Below are positions 44,507 through 56,938 of a stretch of DNA of 64,000 bases, in pieces. The stretch is from Diatrype stigma (lineage: Eukaryota > Ascomycota > Sordariomycetes > Xylariales > Diatrypaceae), in contig JAKJXP020000079.1 in NCBI GenBank assembly GCA_022225965.2, forward strand, positions 167,958 through 231,957, given 5' to 3'. The notes under the pieces were generated by a model. That model worked only from the letters and a program-made list of their open reading frames with translations, had not been told where the DNA came from and searched no databases. The stretch's first letter is position 1, and every line of letters starts with the position of its first letter. The translations under genes were made by a program, and so were the position numbers.

Positions 44507-47500
44507 ATGCGACGTATAGGTATGATGCGGCTCACATCAACCCTTTCATGATCTCCTTTGCTCAGGCAGCTCAGGTTAGCTATGGCTTTACAATAATGGT
44601 TGGCTCCTGCAAATCTGTGACTATTGACCCGCATCGTCGGCTCACTTATCGATAATCCATGACCCCATCACCTCATAAGCACCCATAGCAGATGGGTATT
44701 GTCGGCTCTAACTCAGCCTTCTCAGCATTTTCAGCTCTGGATCATCATGTGGCTTGACCCCTACGTGATGCAACTCGCCTCATGGCAACAATACCCGGCT
44801 GCTCATTAGTAATTCCAGTTTACGGTAATATTGAGACAATTTATCTACAATAGCGTATTATAACCAGACAATCAATTATTTTGTCCCCTTTATGGCCATT
44901 TGTTACACCAAACTAGCGCGTGCAATGGTCCATGAAACTGTATCACATATGCCGTCCTACCATCAGAGCTCCAACCTGCCTATTTTTCAGAGGTGCGGTA
45001 CCCCTTTTTCATTAACCATGCGGCAGGATCAGCTCTCTGCTATATGTATATACTTCCAAGTACATATGCACATTGCCATATATTTGCAGAAGACAATCCG
45101 ATTGTTTGCTGTTGTTGACTTGTAACTAGAGCCATGACAAGAGCCTAACCTTGCTGTAACTAAATCCTAACCACATTGCTATCAACAAGAACAGACTTTC
45201 CATATCTGTACTCTTTTGGCTTGTTCTAGTTATCTTCGCAGTCTCCTTTTCAAAATTATATGTGCACTCCGTATAACTCTGATACCTTGATGATGAGTTT
45301 CGCTCCCTCTAATACGAAGTCCATGTCACCATGAGGTTAAAACCGAACTATCTTTCAAGTCGGGATAGACTTTGTTCAGCGTCTGTTACGCCGCGATGGT
45401 CCTAAAAAGAACTTAGAGGCCGTTCTAGGAGTTAATATATGGCTACACAACTCCTAGTCCCAGATATCTCGATATCACCATTGTTCTTGACCCAATGATT
45501 ATCAAATACCGCATAGCTTTCCCTACATAAACGCCAGTCTGGTCATCTAAACCTGCCTGTCTGACTACGCGGCGGATCACCTGGCCTTATGAAGACCTAG
45601 CCAAGAGTTTGACCACCAAATAGCCGCTAGGCCAGGCCCTCGGTAATAATGGCATACAGAACAAGTTCGGGGTCGACATGGAGTGTTGACTCATAGCCAA
45701 TCCTCTCCTTTTTAGCTCCCCCTCCCCCTTCTCCTCTTCTCGCTTTCTTCTTCAGATACAAGTTTTACAACGACCAAGGCAATCCTTCATAAGTCAAGTG
45801 CATGAACCTTCTACCGTCTCTCGACCTCACGCACGACCTCCCGTCAATGAGAACAACCCACTCCAGCTCGGCTGCGGTGTCTCAAATACGCATGTGGTTG
45901 GTCGAGGGATCTTATGCGCATGCCCGGGCTAAGTGGTATATGATGGAGAAAGTGCGATGACCCTTGCTCTCGGTTCGCACTCGCAACTCCCTCGGCAGGT
46001 ATTTTAGTTATGTCCACCAGGAACTCAATTATGATGATCGAAACTGGGGTGGTGACAAAACCCTCTGGCTCAGACAGAAGTTCGCGATGAGTTTCATAGG
46101 GTGTTCTGATCTGAGTTCGTTCTGATCTGTATTCTGCCAAGTTGCATCCAGGTATATGTGCTGTACTGGACGTCAAAGCAAAGATACGCAAATATATCCC
46201 TAGGTGTATCTGAAGGGGAGTTGAGAATGGAGGAAGAAATATTACCATAACTTGATGTCTGATAACTACTAACTAATCCAACTCAGCAATGAGCTACCGT
46301 TACTGCCTGTCTCATTTTATCGACCTCTCAATCACTCTTTCTAAGTATGTGCTAGTAGGGGGCGGTATGTAGAACCACCCGCTCCCCCTTTCTCTCTATA
46401 AGACTGTGTGCGTGTAATGCCCACACTCCCCTAGGGCCAACTGCTTACCTTGACTCAGTCCATCTACCAGGTGATATCGTTCAGACTCATCTTCGCGGAA
46501 GAATCCAACCGCTGTGTAGCCGATAACGGCAATAGATCAATCCTTGTTTGATTTGCTATGCTGTGCTGCAGAGCCTTCCCGTGGATCTCGAGGGCAGACC
46601 GGCAGGCGGAACAGGCGGGGATCTCCCAGCTTTAGATGAAGGGGTTATATATACATGATTCTGGTACCTAGCTACTGTTGATCTTGCCCGGGATGCTGTT
46701 TCTGGACACTGGACCTTAGGCACTACTTATATTTAAGGATTGGAAGGCTTTGATCAGACAAAAAGGGGATGCCCTCAGGTGATATGTAAAGACGCCCTCC
46801 GTTTCTCTGTAGGTTGCATGCTGGATATTGAACCACTCAAAGCACTCGAGAATCCTCCCTTGAATGGACAGCGGTCGCCGCAGGAAGGTGAGGAGTTTGA
46901 ACACGCCCCATGAAAATTTCATCTTGGATTACGTAGTCAAACAAGAGACATATATGCATGCACGGGTATCCTAGCCGAAGTAATAGGGGGAGGGAGGAGG
47001 GCGTCCTCAAGCAACGTCATACTGGAGTTACTGGAGCCCTTCAGGGGGGATATGTGCATGTGTATGGCAAGTAAGGTACACATACAACTACTATCGTGTT
47101 TGACAACCATCAGGTATCATGGGGCTGAACATAGTCATTTATGGCTCGCTCATATCGTTCGGATATCAGTTGGTTCCAGTGCCAAAAGAAAGGGTAAATA
47201 AGATAGGAAGGTCTGGCACGTCGTTTCCTACACCCGCGAACCGTTTAGCACCTCCTTTCAAGACGATCTCTTTATCATAACAGGGTGGCACGGATCTACT
47301 CATGTATCATGTCATTCAATCTTTGCAGCGTGATGGAATGCAGTCTAGTAAAGAAGCCTTTTGTGATGTCTATCACTTAGTTATCTCTCTACTAAGAAGA
47401 GAGAAAAGCCTCTAATAGCCGGCAATTGGAAGATAAACCACGATGCTAAATGCAGGGGCAGAAAGATGCCCCTCCCTCCGGAACTCCGCGAAACGATGCA

Positions 47501-47623
47501 GGCAGCTTTCTTCACCATCTTCTTCTTCCTCTCGTAGTGTACATCATCATCGCCCATCTCTCCCGTCTATCCTTCCCCTTCGCCCCCTTATCTATCGAAG
47601 TCCCAGAACACCAAGACCCCGCC

Positions 47624-48835
47624 TCAGATCTGCTGAATGAACTGCGGCCCCATGTTCGCCTGGCCGGCCAGCTCGGGCGCGACGAGGTCGGCGAGCGGCA
47701 GGCTGGCGACGGGCGCGGGGTCGAGGGCGCCGGTCGCGGCGTCGCGGCGGAAGGCGGCGACGCCGAGCTCGCCGCCCTGGTTGGCCACGAAGACGTGGCC
47801 CTGGTCCGCGTCGGTGCTGAGGCTGAACATGCGGGGCAGCAGGCCGCCGCTCGACACCGTGTCGGCGAACCGCAGCTGCGAGGCGCCTCCCTGGCTGGCG
47901 TCCGCCTCGAGCACGAAGTGCGCGATGCTGTCGGTCGCGTTGCCGCTCAGCCGGTTCGACACGTAGACGTGGCCCCCGCTGGAGACGGCGAGCTCGCCGG
48001 CGGCGGCGGTCGAGGGAGTCGCCGGCGGGTAGGCCGCGCCGTAGGTGCTCAGGCGCTGCGTCTGCTTGAAGGCGAGCGCGTCGTCGCCGTACGTCAGCTC
48101 GAAGAGCACGAGCTCGCTGGACAGCTCCGTCGCGACGACGTAGTGCGAGGCCTGGCTGCCGCCGTTGACGGAGACGAAGCCGCCGTGGCGCGGGCCCGAG
48201 CCAGTGCCGACGTCGACGGTGCTGACAACGGCGTAGTCGCTGCTGCTGTCGACGACGGCGAGGGAGTCGCCGCCGAGGTCGGGGATGACGAAGTAGCGGC
48301 CGCTGGGGTCGAGCAGGGCCTGGTGGGCGCGGTGCTGGTCCTGCGCCGGCTTGGGGCCCGTGGGGCCCGTCAGCGCGACGTTGGTGTGCAGCGTCAGCTT
48401 GCCGTCGGCCGCGTCGACGTCCCAGACGTCGAAGGAGCCCGTGCCGTAGGATGCGCCGACGAGCTGGGTCTGGTTGGCGTTGAAGGCGAGCGAGACGACG
48501 CCCGTGGTGCCCTGGACGGTGTTCGCTAGGGTCGGGTTCCCGCCCGCGCCGTCTAGGGTGAACAGGTTGAGGTCGGCGGCGTTCTCGTTGACGGCGTACA
48601 CGGCGCTCGGGTCCTTGTACAGCAGCCAGCTGGGGGCGGTGCCCGGCTGCGAGAGCGTGCTGGTCACGGTGAAGGAGGTGCCGCTGAAGTCGGCGGTGAG
48701 GATCTGGCCCGGCGTGCCGATCAGCAGCTTGCCGGAGGTGGATGCGGGATCGCACTGGCGCGATGACATGATGCTTCGGGAGGGGGCGGCTGCAGCCATG
48801 CCGAGTGCCATCAGGGTGGTGAATGATTTGTACAT
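47624..48835 (-). CDS. Secreted lactonase-like seven-bladed beta-propeller protein, 403 aa
   Basis: Single exon from ATG 48835. The N-terminus MYKSFTTLMALGMAAAAPSR is a signal peptide with a likely cut after the Ala run. The body has repeated blade motifs of the lactonase/6-phosphogluconolactonase-like family: KLLIGTPGQILTADF, AVYAVNENAADLNLFTLDGA, HQALLDPSGRYFVIPDLGGD, ELAVSSGGHVYVSNR, and GHVFVANQGGELGVAAFRRD near the end. Length is normal for fungal members. Related enzymes open lactone rings (6-phosphogluconolactone, muconolactone), but a secreted form cannot act in the pentose phosphate pathway, so the substrate is open. The coding sequence is markedly GC-rich against its AT-richer flanks; long frames on the opposite strand are by-products of that composition. 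Confidence 0.9.
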   Translation of the reverse strand: MYKSFTTLMALGMAAAAPSRSIMSSRQCDPASTSGKLLIGTPGQILTADFSGTSFTVTSTLSQPGTAPSWLLYKDPSAVYAVNENAADLNLFTLDGAGGNPTLANTVQGTTGVVSLAFNANQTQLVGASYGTGSFDVWDVDAADGKLTLHTNVALTGPTGPKPAQDQHRAHQALLDPSGRYFVIPDLGGDSLAVVDSSSDYAVVSTVDVGTGSGPRHGGFVSVNGGSQASHYVVATELSSELVLFELTYGDDALAFKQTQRLSTYGAAYPPATPSTAAAGELAVSSGGHVYVSNRLSGNATDSIAHFVLEADASQGGASQLRFADTVSSGGLLPRMFSLSTDADQGHVFVANQGGELGVAAFRRDAATGALDPAPVASLPLADLVAPELAGQANMGPQFIQQI

Positions 48836-51214
48836 GTTGGGCAGATGGCGGATTGCGCTCTGATAGAAGAGGGAAGCAGGTAAAGGAAGGAAGGCCCCAG
48901 GACTGTAGTAATAAAGGTGGAGAAAGTTTGTTCAAAGAATCGAAGTGAATAATCGTTCTACACGAATCGAAGTAATATGTCGAATAATCAGGCAAACAAA
49001 ATGCTATGAGGTATGTACTGGGGCCAACCCTTGGGACGACCGGTACTTATATCTCGACAATGCGCAAATCTGGAGACAATGGGACAAGGCTGTATATGCG
49101 TGCTTGCTCAGTTGGAACAAAGGCACTCAAAGCATACAAAACAAGATGAAGTCAGGCGCTCTTGTTTACGAGTCAGACAATGCTCGACAAGGACGGGCAG
49201 CTAGTTAATGAATGGACCTGTTGGACTAGTTAGAGACTGCGAATGGCTGTGTAGCATGACAATTCCTATTTTGATATTTTTGATGTACTGACCGCAAGAC
49301 GAACACTGCTTGGAATGAATGAATGGTAGGGATGGTTAACCGACAGGTCGGTACTGTTTCGTGGCAACCCGCTTGGCAAGGAGCGATGAGAAAGTTGAAA
49401 GCCGAAGAAGATGAATGAAGACGGGAACCAGACGGTTGGCGATCAATCAGCTATAAACAGAGACCCGTCGACGACGATCATTCTCGGCAACTACAGTCGA
49501 CTCGCAGCTTATTGCTCAGTACTTGACCAAATAGGAAGCAACCTTAACCAGCTCCGCTGCATGTTTTATGTGCTCGCCCATATCCAATGCTTTCGCTGCT
49601 TGGGGAAGGTGTCTTCATTGGACCTGCTACGTTGTATCTTGGAGCCAATGGATCCCGACGGGCACATGAATTACTAGACAGTACAATAAGCTGCCTTGTT
49701 GGTGCAAACGCCATCTTACTATAGCAGTATGTAGTTATTTAAGAGTTTCTTATTGAATGAACTGGAGGTGGAACGCCAATGTAAGGCATCAGCACTTTAG
49801 CGGAGCTGTTAGTGGCTCTGCGGGGGATACAAGGCGATCATCTTGACCGAACTGGGGGCGCCTTAACCCCTTTCTAGACAAAGGCTATTATTTTTAGATG
49901 ATGGGGTGGACAGCCATAGGCCTGCAGGCTGCAGCCCCTGAACTTTCAACTTTCAGTGACTGCCAAGCCTGCCTTTGAAACATCTAAGGCTATTATTGTC
50001 CAATCATAATCATCTTAGAGGTTGAAACATCGCAATCAAGAAACCCCCAATTGCCTTCCATTGTGTATCGTCGGAACCGATGCTTGTACAAATGCTATAG
50101 TATACCTATATATACGTACGTCTGCCTAGAGGTATGCAGTAATACGTGATACGTTGATGGAAAGCAGCAAACATAGTACCTATCTATATACGCACAACTG
50201 GAATGAAAAGAAGAAAAAAAGGGGGAAGGGGAGGGAGGGAGTGATAGCCAACTAGGTATCGATCAAACACGCAAAAGATGTACTTACCTCTCACCGTTGT
50301 CATCGTCCCTTCAAGAGAGGTGTTGTACTCACTAGCCCAGCCTGGCGCACAACGGCCGTGGATGCGCCGGAGTCCTCGACTCTGCGGCGCGGACGAGGCG
50401 GCGGCGGTCAAACCGGCCCCTGCCATCCATCCATCCATCCATCCATCCGCCAGCAGGCTCAGCCTGCAGTGACCAGCGTGTAATTATTGCCCCCCTCCCC
50501 CAAATATTCCCGACCGAAATCTTCTCGAGAACGCGCTTGCTTGTCCGCGTGCGGCGCGCGCCGACATGTCGTGGTAAGACTTATCTATATCGTGCATGCT
50601 CGGGAGTACCAAGCTGAACTGAGCCCTCCTTAGTTGAGGCGGTTGATCCATCGTTCGAAGTACCGGAGCACTCGCTTTCACTAAGTTAAGACGAGGCGTG
50701 AAGGCCCCGGGGACGCGGCATATCATAAGCAAACAGGTTGGCACGATGAATCACTCATATCTGTGTTGAGATATAGACAATCTCCGGTTGAAACCTTATC
50801 CTCATAAAAGCATTTTCACTGCATCGAGTATGTACAATGAACATAACCCCTCAAGTCTCGATCTCATCTCCCCATTACTCATCCCCGGATCCCCGACTTC
50901 GCATTAAATTGGGGAGACGTTTCTCATATGGAAGGCCTGAAATCCTGAAGGTCTTTTCCTTCCGGAAGTGAATGGACGAGTTGCGATCATTAGAAAGCCC
51001 CCTGGGGCATATGGTGCGGTTGAAACGCATCTTATCCCAAAGCAAAAGGAATGCTATCCCCCGTGCCTGCTCGTAATACTCGAGACGAGAAAGGAGCGTG
51101 CAGCATACGCCGGTGAAAATGCGAAACCAGTATGTGACGTGAGCCAAGAGTACCCTCCCTTCATCACTCGCGTCTTCGTATATACATCCCCAAGACCGAA
51201 TCGGAAAACAGCGT
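48836..51214. other. Intergenic spacer
   Basis: The promoter of the lactonase-like gene, then about 2 kb of spacer up to the 3' end of the Crh gene. Contains a (CCAT)6 microsatellite and no supportable gene. Confidence 0.5.
50423..50446. repeat. (CCAT)6 microsatellite
   Basis: Six perfect CCAT units in spacer. Confidence 0.95.
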
Positions 51215-52673
51215 TTATAGGTAAACCATACCGGCAACGGCAACAAGTGCGGCAAAGGCACTAGCGCCTAGCACACGCTCCTGCCGGACACCGATGTTCT
51301 GAGTGTTGTCGCTAGTCCCTGAGTCGGAATCGCAATCTTGCGTGAAGCCGGTAGCCGTGCAGACTGGTGCGCTACCTGTCCCGGTAGCACCGTCACCACT
51401 GGTGCCGCTACCGGCATTACCGGGGCCGCCACCATTTTGTCCGGGAACACCTGCTGCCGTTCCACTCGCGCTCGCGCTCGCGCTCGCCTGCGGGTCCTCC
51501 TTATCCATATCGAGACCGGTGCCCTGCAGGGACTTGAGAACGGTGGGCTTATCGCCATCGATGACGGTGTCGTTGGTGGCCCTTATGTCGCTGTAGGTGT
51601 AGCTCGTGCCCGAGTTCGTTCCTGGCGGCGAATCTGTCTTGTAGCACGTGATATCGACTTCGGACACGGCGGCGTAGTAGTACCCGTCCCGCTTGATATC
51701 CTCGCTGTCCCAGTCGATCGCGCCACCAGCCCAGGCGATGGTACCCTCGGCATTCGTATCGGCGCCTCCGGGCCAGATGGAAAGCTGGACTCGAGCGGGA
51801 GTCTGCGGGTAGTCCCATTGGTTTGCAGTCTTGTTCCATGTGTCCGACTTCTTGAGTGTCCGCCCAACCTGTCCATCCACAATCCACTGGACCTCATCGG
51901 GCGTCCAGTTGATCTCGTAGTCATGATAATTCATGAACGTATCACTAAGATCCGTAATATTTTCCGAGTGGGTGTCTAGTTGATGTTAGCGACAGCGAAG
52001 AAGATGGCAATAAGCCATGATAGGGGTGGGCAAAGTCTCACAGTCTGGAATACCCTGGAAGTAGTAATTGGTTTGAGCAACTGAAAGATCGGCACCCACG
52101 AACTCGTAGTCGATTTCATCTTTCACGTCACTGAACAGGATGAAGGCAGTCACAACACCACGGCCCGTACCGGTCTTCATCCGAGCCTTGACATTTCCAT
52201 ACCACATGTAGACAGTGGACGCTAGAACCGTACCGACAGTCTCGGGCTCCATGGTCAACAGCACTTCGCCATTGTTCTCCACTGGTTTTCCCTGGACTGC
52301 CCAGTCGGCCGTGGAAGCGTCTCCGAGATATTTCGTCGTGTCGCTCATGCCGTCCAGATTGTCCATTTTCAGCGTTCTGTCTTGACAAACAGGTGCTGGG
52401 ACGCAGGAATCAAGGGAGAAGGACATGCGAGGGTCACAGCCTCCGAGACAGTAGGCGCCAACTCCACACTGGCCGTACTCTACGAGAAACATGGCTATCA
52501 GCATGGCCCTAACCTTCATATGGATTACGGGAACTGCGAAGATCTCACTTACGAGAACAGCAGGGCAACTCCTCGGGACAAAGCTGCTCTAACGAGCATG
52601 ACGGGATGTCGTCGGCTACAACCGACGCGGCACCGAGCAAGGCTACCGCCGCTGTTGGTAATAAACGCAACAT
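51215..52673 (-). CDS. GPI-anchored Crh-type GH16 chitin-glucan transglycosylase, 439 aa
   Basis: Three exons: 52553-52673, 52042-52479 and 51215-51975, with GTAAGT and GTGAGA donors and TAG acceptors; the joined frame is 1320 nt. MLRLLPTAAVALLGAASVVA is the signal peptide. A Cys-rich segment (CSLEQLCPEELPCCS, QYGQCGVGAYCLGGC) resembles the CBM18 chitin-binding module of Crh2/Utr2. The GH16 core has the active-site motif DEIDYEFVG at about 161-169, with Glu162 and Glu166 as nucleophile and acid/base, and the YHDYEINWTPDEVQWIVDG block. A Ser/Gly/Thr-rich linker and a hydrophobic end (ASAFAALVAVAGMVYL) give a GPI signal. The enzyme links chitin to beta-glucans at the outer face of the membrane and in the wall. 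Confidence 0.94.
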
Positions 52674-55600
52674 GATTGATCGATGTGGATGTCGAATGGT
52701 AAACCGAACGGGGGCTCGGTAGATATTAGAGATTATCAGGGTTGTTATGCGAAATTTGGAAATGCCGCTTTGATGGTATATGTCTCGAAATGACTTCAAT
52801 CGAGCAGGCGTTGGGTAGGGACGTTGACCCGAGTGAACCACAGCGTGGGTAGGTAGTTGTGTAATGTGATAAGCGAAAAGCGAAAGTATCGATTCACATA
52901 GATTCGGGTCGTCGCATGGAAATCAGTTGAATAAGCGGGATATCGTCCTATGATTAATCGAGTCGAATTCGAGCTTAGGCAACAACTATGAACTCTGAAC
53001 AGGCGTATAATTCTTGGGAGGCAGACTTCGCGATGTAATTCGATTCAACGAGCGTGATTCGGAGCTAAGCGAGAGTTGTTCAAAGGATACAATGAGGCCG
53101 CTCTAGAAGTACCTATCCGGGGGGCCTGGAAGACAAAAGGCGGAATCACGGGATGCCGGAAAGCCGCTTGACAACTTCTTCTGCCTCTTCTAGAACGGGG
53201 AACTCGCTGCAAACTTCTCGAACGAACGGATAAAACACAGGAGGGTGTTTGGGGGAGGAGAAGACGCCAACGAAGGCAACGACGCGGGCGTTAAGTGACT
53301 GCAGGCATAACAGGTAAGAGGGAAAGTGTAAGAGATTTAGAACTACAGCGCACATTCCCTCTTGGTGGTCCCCCCTTGTGGCTCCCCCTTGGTGGTCGAG
53401 ATGGAGGAAGGAGCCAGGAGACGGGCAATGTGCCTAGGCTATCTGTATCTGGTAAGGGCTAAGCTTGTTGAGGCAAAAGCTGATGGGGCCATTGAGGCGA
53501 CCGCCAATCGCTAATCGCTGTCAAAGCAAGACAGACAGCACTTGGGCAGTGCGGCCCCCACTCGTTTACGCCCTAAGACTGGTGGTTCTCCAGTGCTCCA
53601 GTGCGGGCCTATGCGCTCCCACGCCCCAAGCAGCCAAGTTGGCTCGTATCGACTGATCGGCCCAGCGCGATTTCTCTCGGTGTCATGCTGCACGTAACCC
53701 GAAATAGAAGTCCCCGAGCCTCTAGTCTACGTCCACCTCAGTTTGTCTTCAACATTCGACACGAAGAATTCCATCGTTCTTGCTATCGGGTATTTGATTG
53801 TGTTTGTCAGTCACTCCAGCACATGTAAGACAATAGCATACTCGATCTTGACCAGTCGCCATGCGCTCTACCCAGTCCTCACTCATCTGTACGGCTAGAC
53901 ACAGAAGCCCGTCTGTATGACAACGACGTGGAATCACCCTGGGCTCTGGCGTCAAGCTTGCACGCTTGGTGACCTTGGTGACTGTTCGTACACCCATCCC
54001 TCGCTTAATTATTCTGACTACAGCTGACATGCAGCGAAGGGGAAACCCATCGAACTACCTACGTAGGTAGTCAGCTACCTAATGGTAACCTAGGGATGGG
54101 GATATTTCACGATGGCGCGGCTGCGAGTACTAGGCGAAATGCCAAAGACTAGCTCACATGCTCTAAAACCAGCCCGTCATTTTTAGCTATGTGGTAACTA
54201 CAGAATACGCAGTTACGTGCATCTCTAGACAGCGCGCTTCTTTAGTGAGAAGCCCATAATTTATGTCAGGCTAGTACATAGTAAGTACAACACGAAGCTG
54301 AGAAATGTCGTACTTTGCAGTTGTTAATTCTATCCACATATGCGACATGCCGACGCCGACGCACCCCAGACTTGTTCGGTAGCACAGCAGGCTTCCAAGG
54401 TTGTCACTGTCACCAGTCGGGTCATGAGCAAGCAGCCAACCTTGAAGCAAGCAAATCAGCAATGCGGGAGACACGGGATTATAACGATGGCCGGGATATG
54501 TATGTGGCACACGGATTGAGAACCGTTTCCCCGTAACACATACAAAAGCTTGTTTTCTTGGATGCCGAACATTGATAGTCATAGGTATTGTGCTTCAGCC
54601 GGTTCGCCTCAATGTAGATACTGCAGCATTCAAGAACCTAGTTTGAGACATGCACGATGACTTACCTCACATGCAGGTCGCACCCTCTCTGGTCTAGAAG
54701 CTCTAGCAATTCTATATGAGAGATCATCCATGTGGCGCTTTGAGCCCCTTATCCACCTCAACCTCGATCATTGCCATGACCTCAAGCCATCACCCCACCA
54801 GTTCGTCAAGACGCGCGAACGCAAACACATACACATACACATACACCACTTACATTCAGCAGAGGCCTTGATTGTATGAAAACCAGAATTTTCGGTAGAT
54901 ATTGAGCCGCTTTCACGAACGGAAACGAATAACTCCCTCATGTACATACAGTTGAAATTACCCCCCTCCCTCCTCCCAGAGAACAGCATAGCCGTAGGGG
55001 GTATACAGAAGAGGATCGCCGGGCAGCAGTTCCATTCAAAATTCAAAGAACAAAGGTTCGAATACATAAATCAACAAAAATTTCGGCCGTCTCGCATCTC
55101 ATTGGATATCGTCTCTTCCTGTGAAGTCCCGTGTGGCCCATTCACTTACTTACTAACTCGCTCGCTCAATAGCATTGCTCCTGAAAAGATCTCTTGCCCA
55201 TCAAAGTCGCACTGAATGCCCTCGCTTTCCCACAACGCCCACGCGCCGCCCGCACATGATCAATTACCTATTCATTCCACCCCCAACTAAGCAATGTACC
55301 CATCCATGTAACTAACAATGCGATGCGTTTCCCCCTTCCTGGTTTTAACCCTAAGTTGCTTAACAAAGTAACGACTGTCACGAAAAGCCGGTCATGCCCC
55401 TATCGAACCAACCAGACTCAGCGCGGTAGGATCTTTCTTCTCCCAGTGGAACGCCTGAGTCGGGGTAGAGAGGGACAAGACAGGGAAGGAGCTCGGAAGA
55501 TGTGAAGCCAAAAATCAAGGTACAAAAGTGTTGGTTATTGCTACTACAGACCGACCATCTATATGCCGATGTTCTCGTAGCCAGCGCTGACATATCCCGA

Positions 55601-55683
55601 GAGAAGGGGGGTGGGGCGATGTCAGGAGACAGGAGGGGTTGGCGTTCCATCACGAATGACCCGTACGGCATCACCGACGATTA
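52674..55683. other. Intergenic region without recognisable genes
   Basis: Crh promoter side followed by about 2.5 kb of spacer. TAGGTAGGTAG words occur at about 52847 and CTACGTAGGTAG at about 54060. Only short chance frames are present. Confidence 0.5.
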
Positions 55684-55802
55684 TCAGGCACCGACCACGA
55701 CACCAACGCTACTCCTCCCCTCCTCCAAGCGCCTCACAATCTCCCGCTCCTTAGGAGACCGGGGGTTGGCATCGATGCCGAGGATGGCGCTAATGCGGGT
55801 CT

Positions 55803-55839
<37 letters not shown>

Positions 55840-56938
55840 CTCGTAGGGGTTCGTCATCATCAAGCCCGTCGTCTCGCGGTCGTCGGGGCTCGTCACAGGC
55901 GTGATGGGCGTGTGGTGGCCGCCGCCGCCGACGCCCATGCTCGCCTTCCACGCCTGCTCCAGGACGACGGGGCTCACCCCGGCCCCGTACTCGGCCGCGA
56001 GGACGCTCCAGAACGACGCGCGGTGCTGCGCGTAGATGGCCTGCAGCCGGGCCACGTCCACGTGGGCCGCGGTGGCCGCCGGCGGCGGCAGGGAACAGTC
56101 GAGCCGCAGGTGCATCGGGCTTGATGACGATGACGATGACGACGATGAGGAGGCCTGCGGGAACGGCGACGGTGCCAGGTTGCGGTAGTGGCTGTTGTTC
56201 TCCGCGAGGGGGGTGGGAGGGTATCCCGAAGATGAAGCCGAAGCGGACATCGGCGCAGCTGCAGTTTGCATGCTGGACGGCTTCGGGAGGATAGCCGGCA
56301 GGTGGGACGAAGACGAAGTGCTGCCGGCGTGTCCCATGATGCTCGGGAGCTGGATCGCTGAGGGCTGCTGCTGATGGTGGTGATAGTGGTGTGTTGTTTG
56401 AGGGTCCGAGGGCGCATCACAAGACTCGTCGTAGCCTCCCGCACTCCCGGGCGGAGTGATGTCGCGCGATGCGGATGCCGAGGCCGAGGCCTCCAGAATG
56501 GGCGAGGGGGCCGCCGCGACGGGCAGGATCGGCGAGTGCCCGGCCGAGGAACCGGACGACATCGAGGTTGTGCGCTTGCGCCGGTTGCTGCCGTGGCTCA
56601 GCTGGTGGTAGTGGAGCCGGCACGCCAGCTCGGTCTTCTTCAGATGCGAGGCAATGTGCTTGTAGGGCATCTTCTGGAGCCGTGTTTGGAGAAGATATAC
56701 CTCCTATTCTCTAGGTTAGCCCGGCTTTCTCTGTTCTCATATCCTTACACCTCATCCCATCCCATCCCCTAAGATATCTACGGGGTCGCCAGCTTACCTC
56801 GTCCTCACTCCATGCCCTGCCTCCACCGGTAGATGCCGTCTTCCGATGCTTCGTGATGCCGTAGTCATGACGGTCAAGGACGTCACTCGTCGGTACGTAT
56901 GTCATGTTGGTGTGTGTGAGATCCATAGAAGGGGACAT
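55684..56938 (-). CDS. SANT/Myb-like domain regulator with long disordered tail, 386 aa
   Basis: Exons 56798-56938 and 55684-56703 join in phase across a 94-nt intron (GTAAGC donor, GGCTAAC branch, ATAG acceptor). The splice falls inside a Myb/SANT-like helix bundle: GRAWSEDEEVYLLQTRLQKM continues as PYKHIASHLKKTELACRLHY and HQLSHGSNRRKR, ending in a basic patch. Splitting this domain by an intron near its N-terminus supports the model. The remaining 300 residues are low-complexity: Ser runs, an Ala-Ser repeat, HHYHHHQQQ, and a short folded-looking helix pair (HVDVARLQAIYAQHRASFWS) near 240. It is probably a nuclear DNA-binding protein of an uncharacterised fungal family. The ATG at 56938 is chosen because the frame upstream offers only a TTG. 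Confidence 0.85.
55807..55836 (-). repeat. (AGC)10 coding microsatellite (poly-Ser)
   Basis: Ten perfect trinucleotides encode a serine run in the SANT/Myb-like protein, followed by DKTRISAILGID. It is the purest trinucleotide repeat in the window and a likely site of length variation. Confidence 0.95.

Larger units (their letters stand above)
39180..47623. other. Long gene-free region upstream of the SANT gene
   Basis: From 39.2 to about 42 kb the plus strand is rich in G and T and poor in C, so the SANT sense strand is C/A-rich. Donor-like GTAAGT sites on the sense strand at 40478 and 41989, and an acceptor at 39183 directly before the first coding exon, suggest spliced 5' UTR exons. From 42 to 47.6 kb I see only spacer with short chance frames; a 52-codon frame at 45802-45960 (+) follows a CT-rich tract but has no recognisable content. 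Confidence 0.45.

Noticed and set aside
45802..45960. 52-codon plus-strand frame after a CT-rich tract
   Set aside because: The context looks promoter-like, but the peptide has no recognisable features and the frame is short enough to occur by chance.
47592..48995. Long alternative frames on both strands over the lactonase-like gene
   Set aside because: Arg/Pro/Ala-rich shadow translations caused by high GC; only the 47624-48835 minus frame has a signal peptide and propeller blades.
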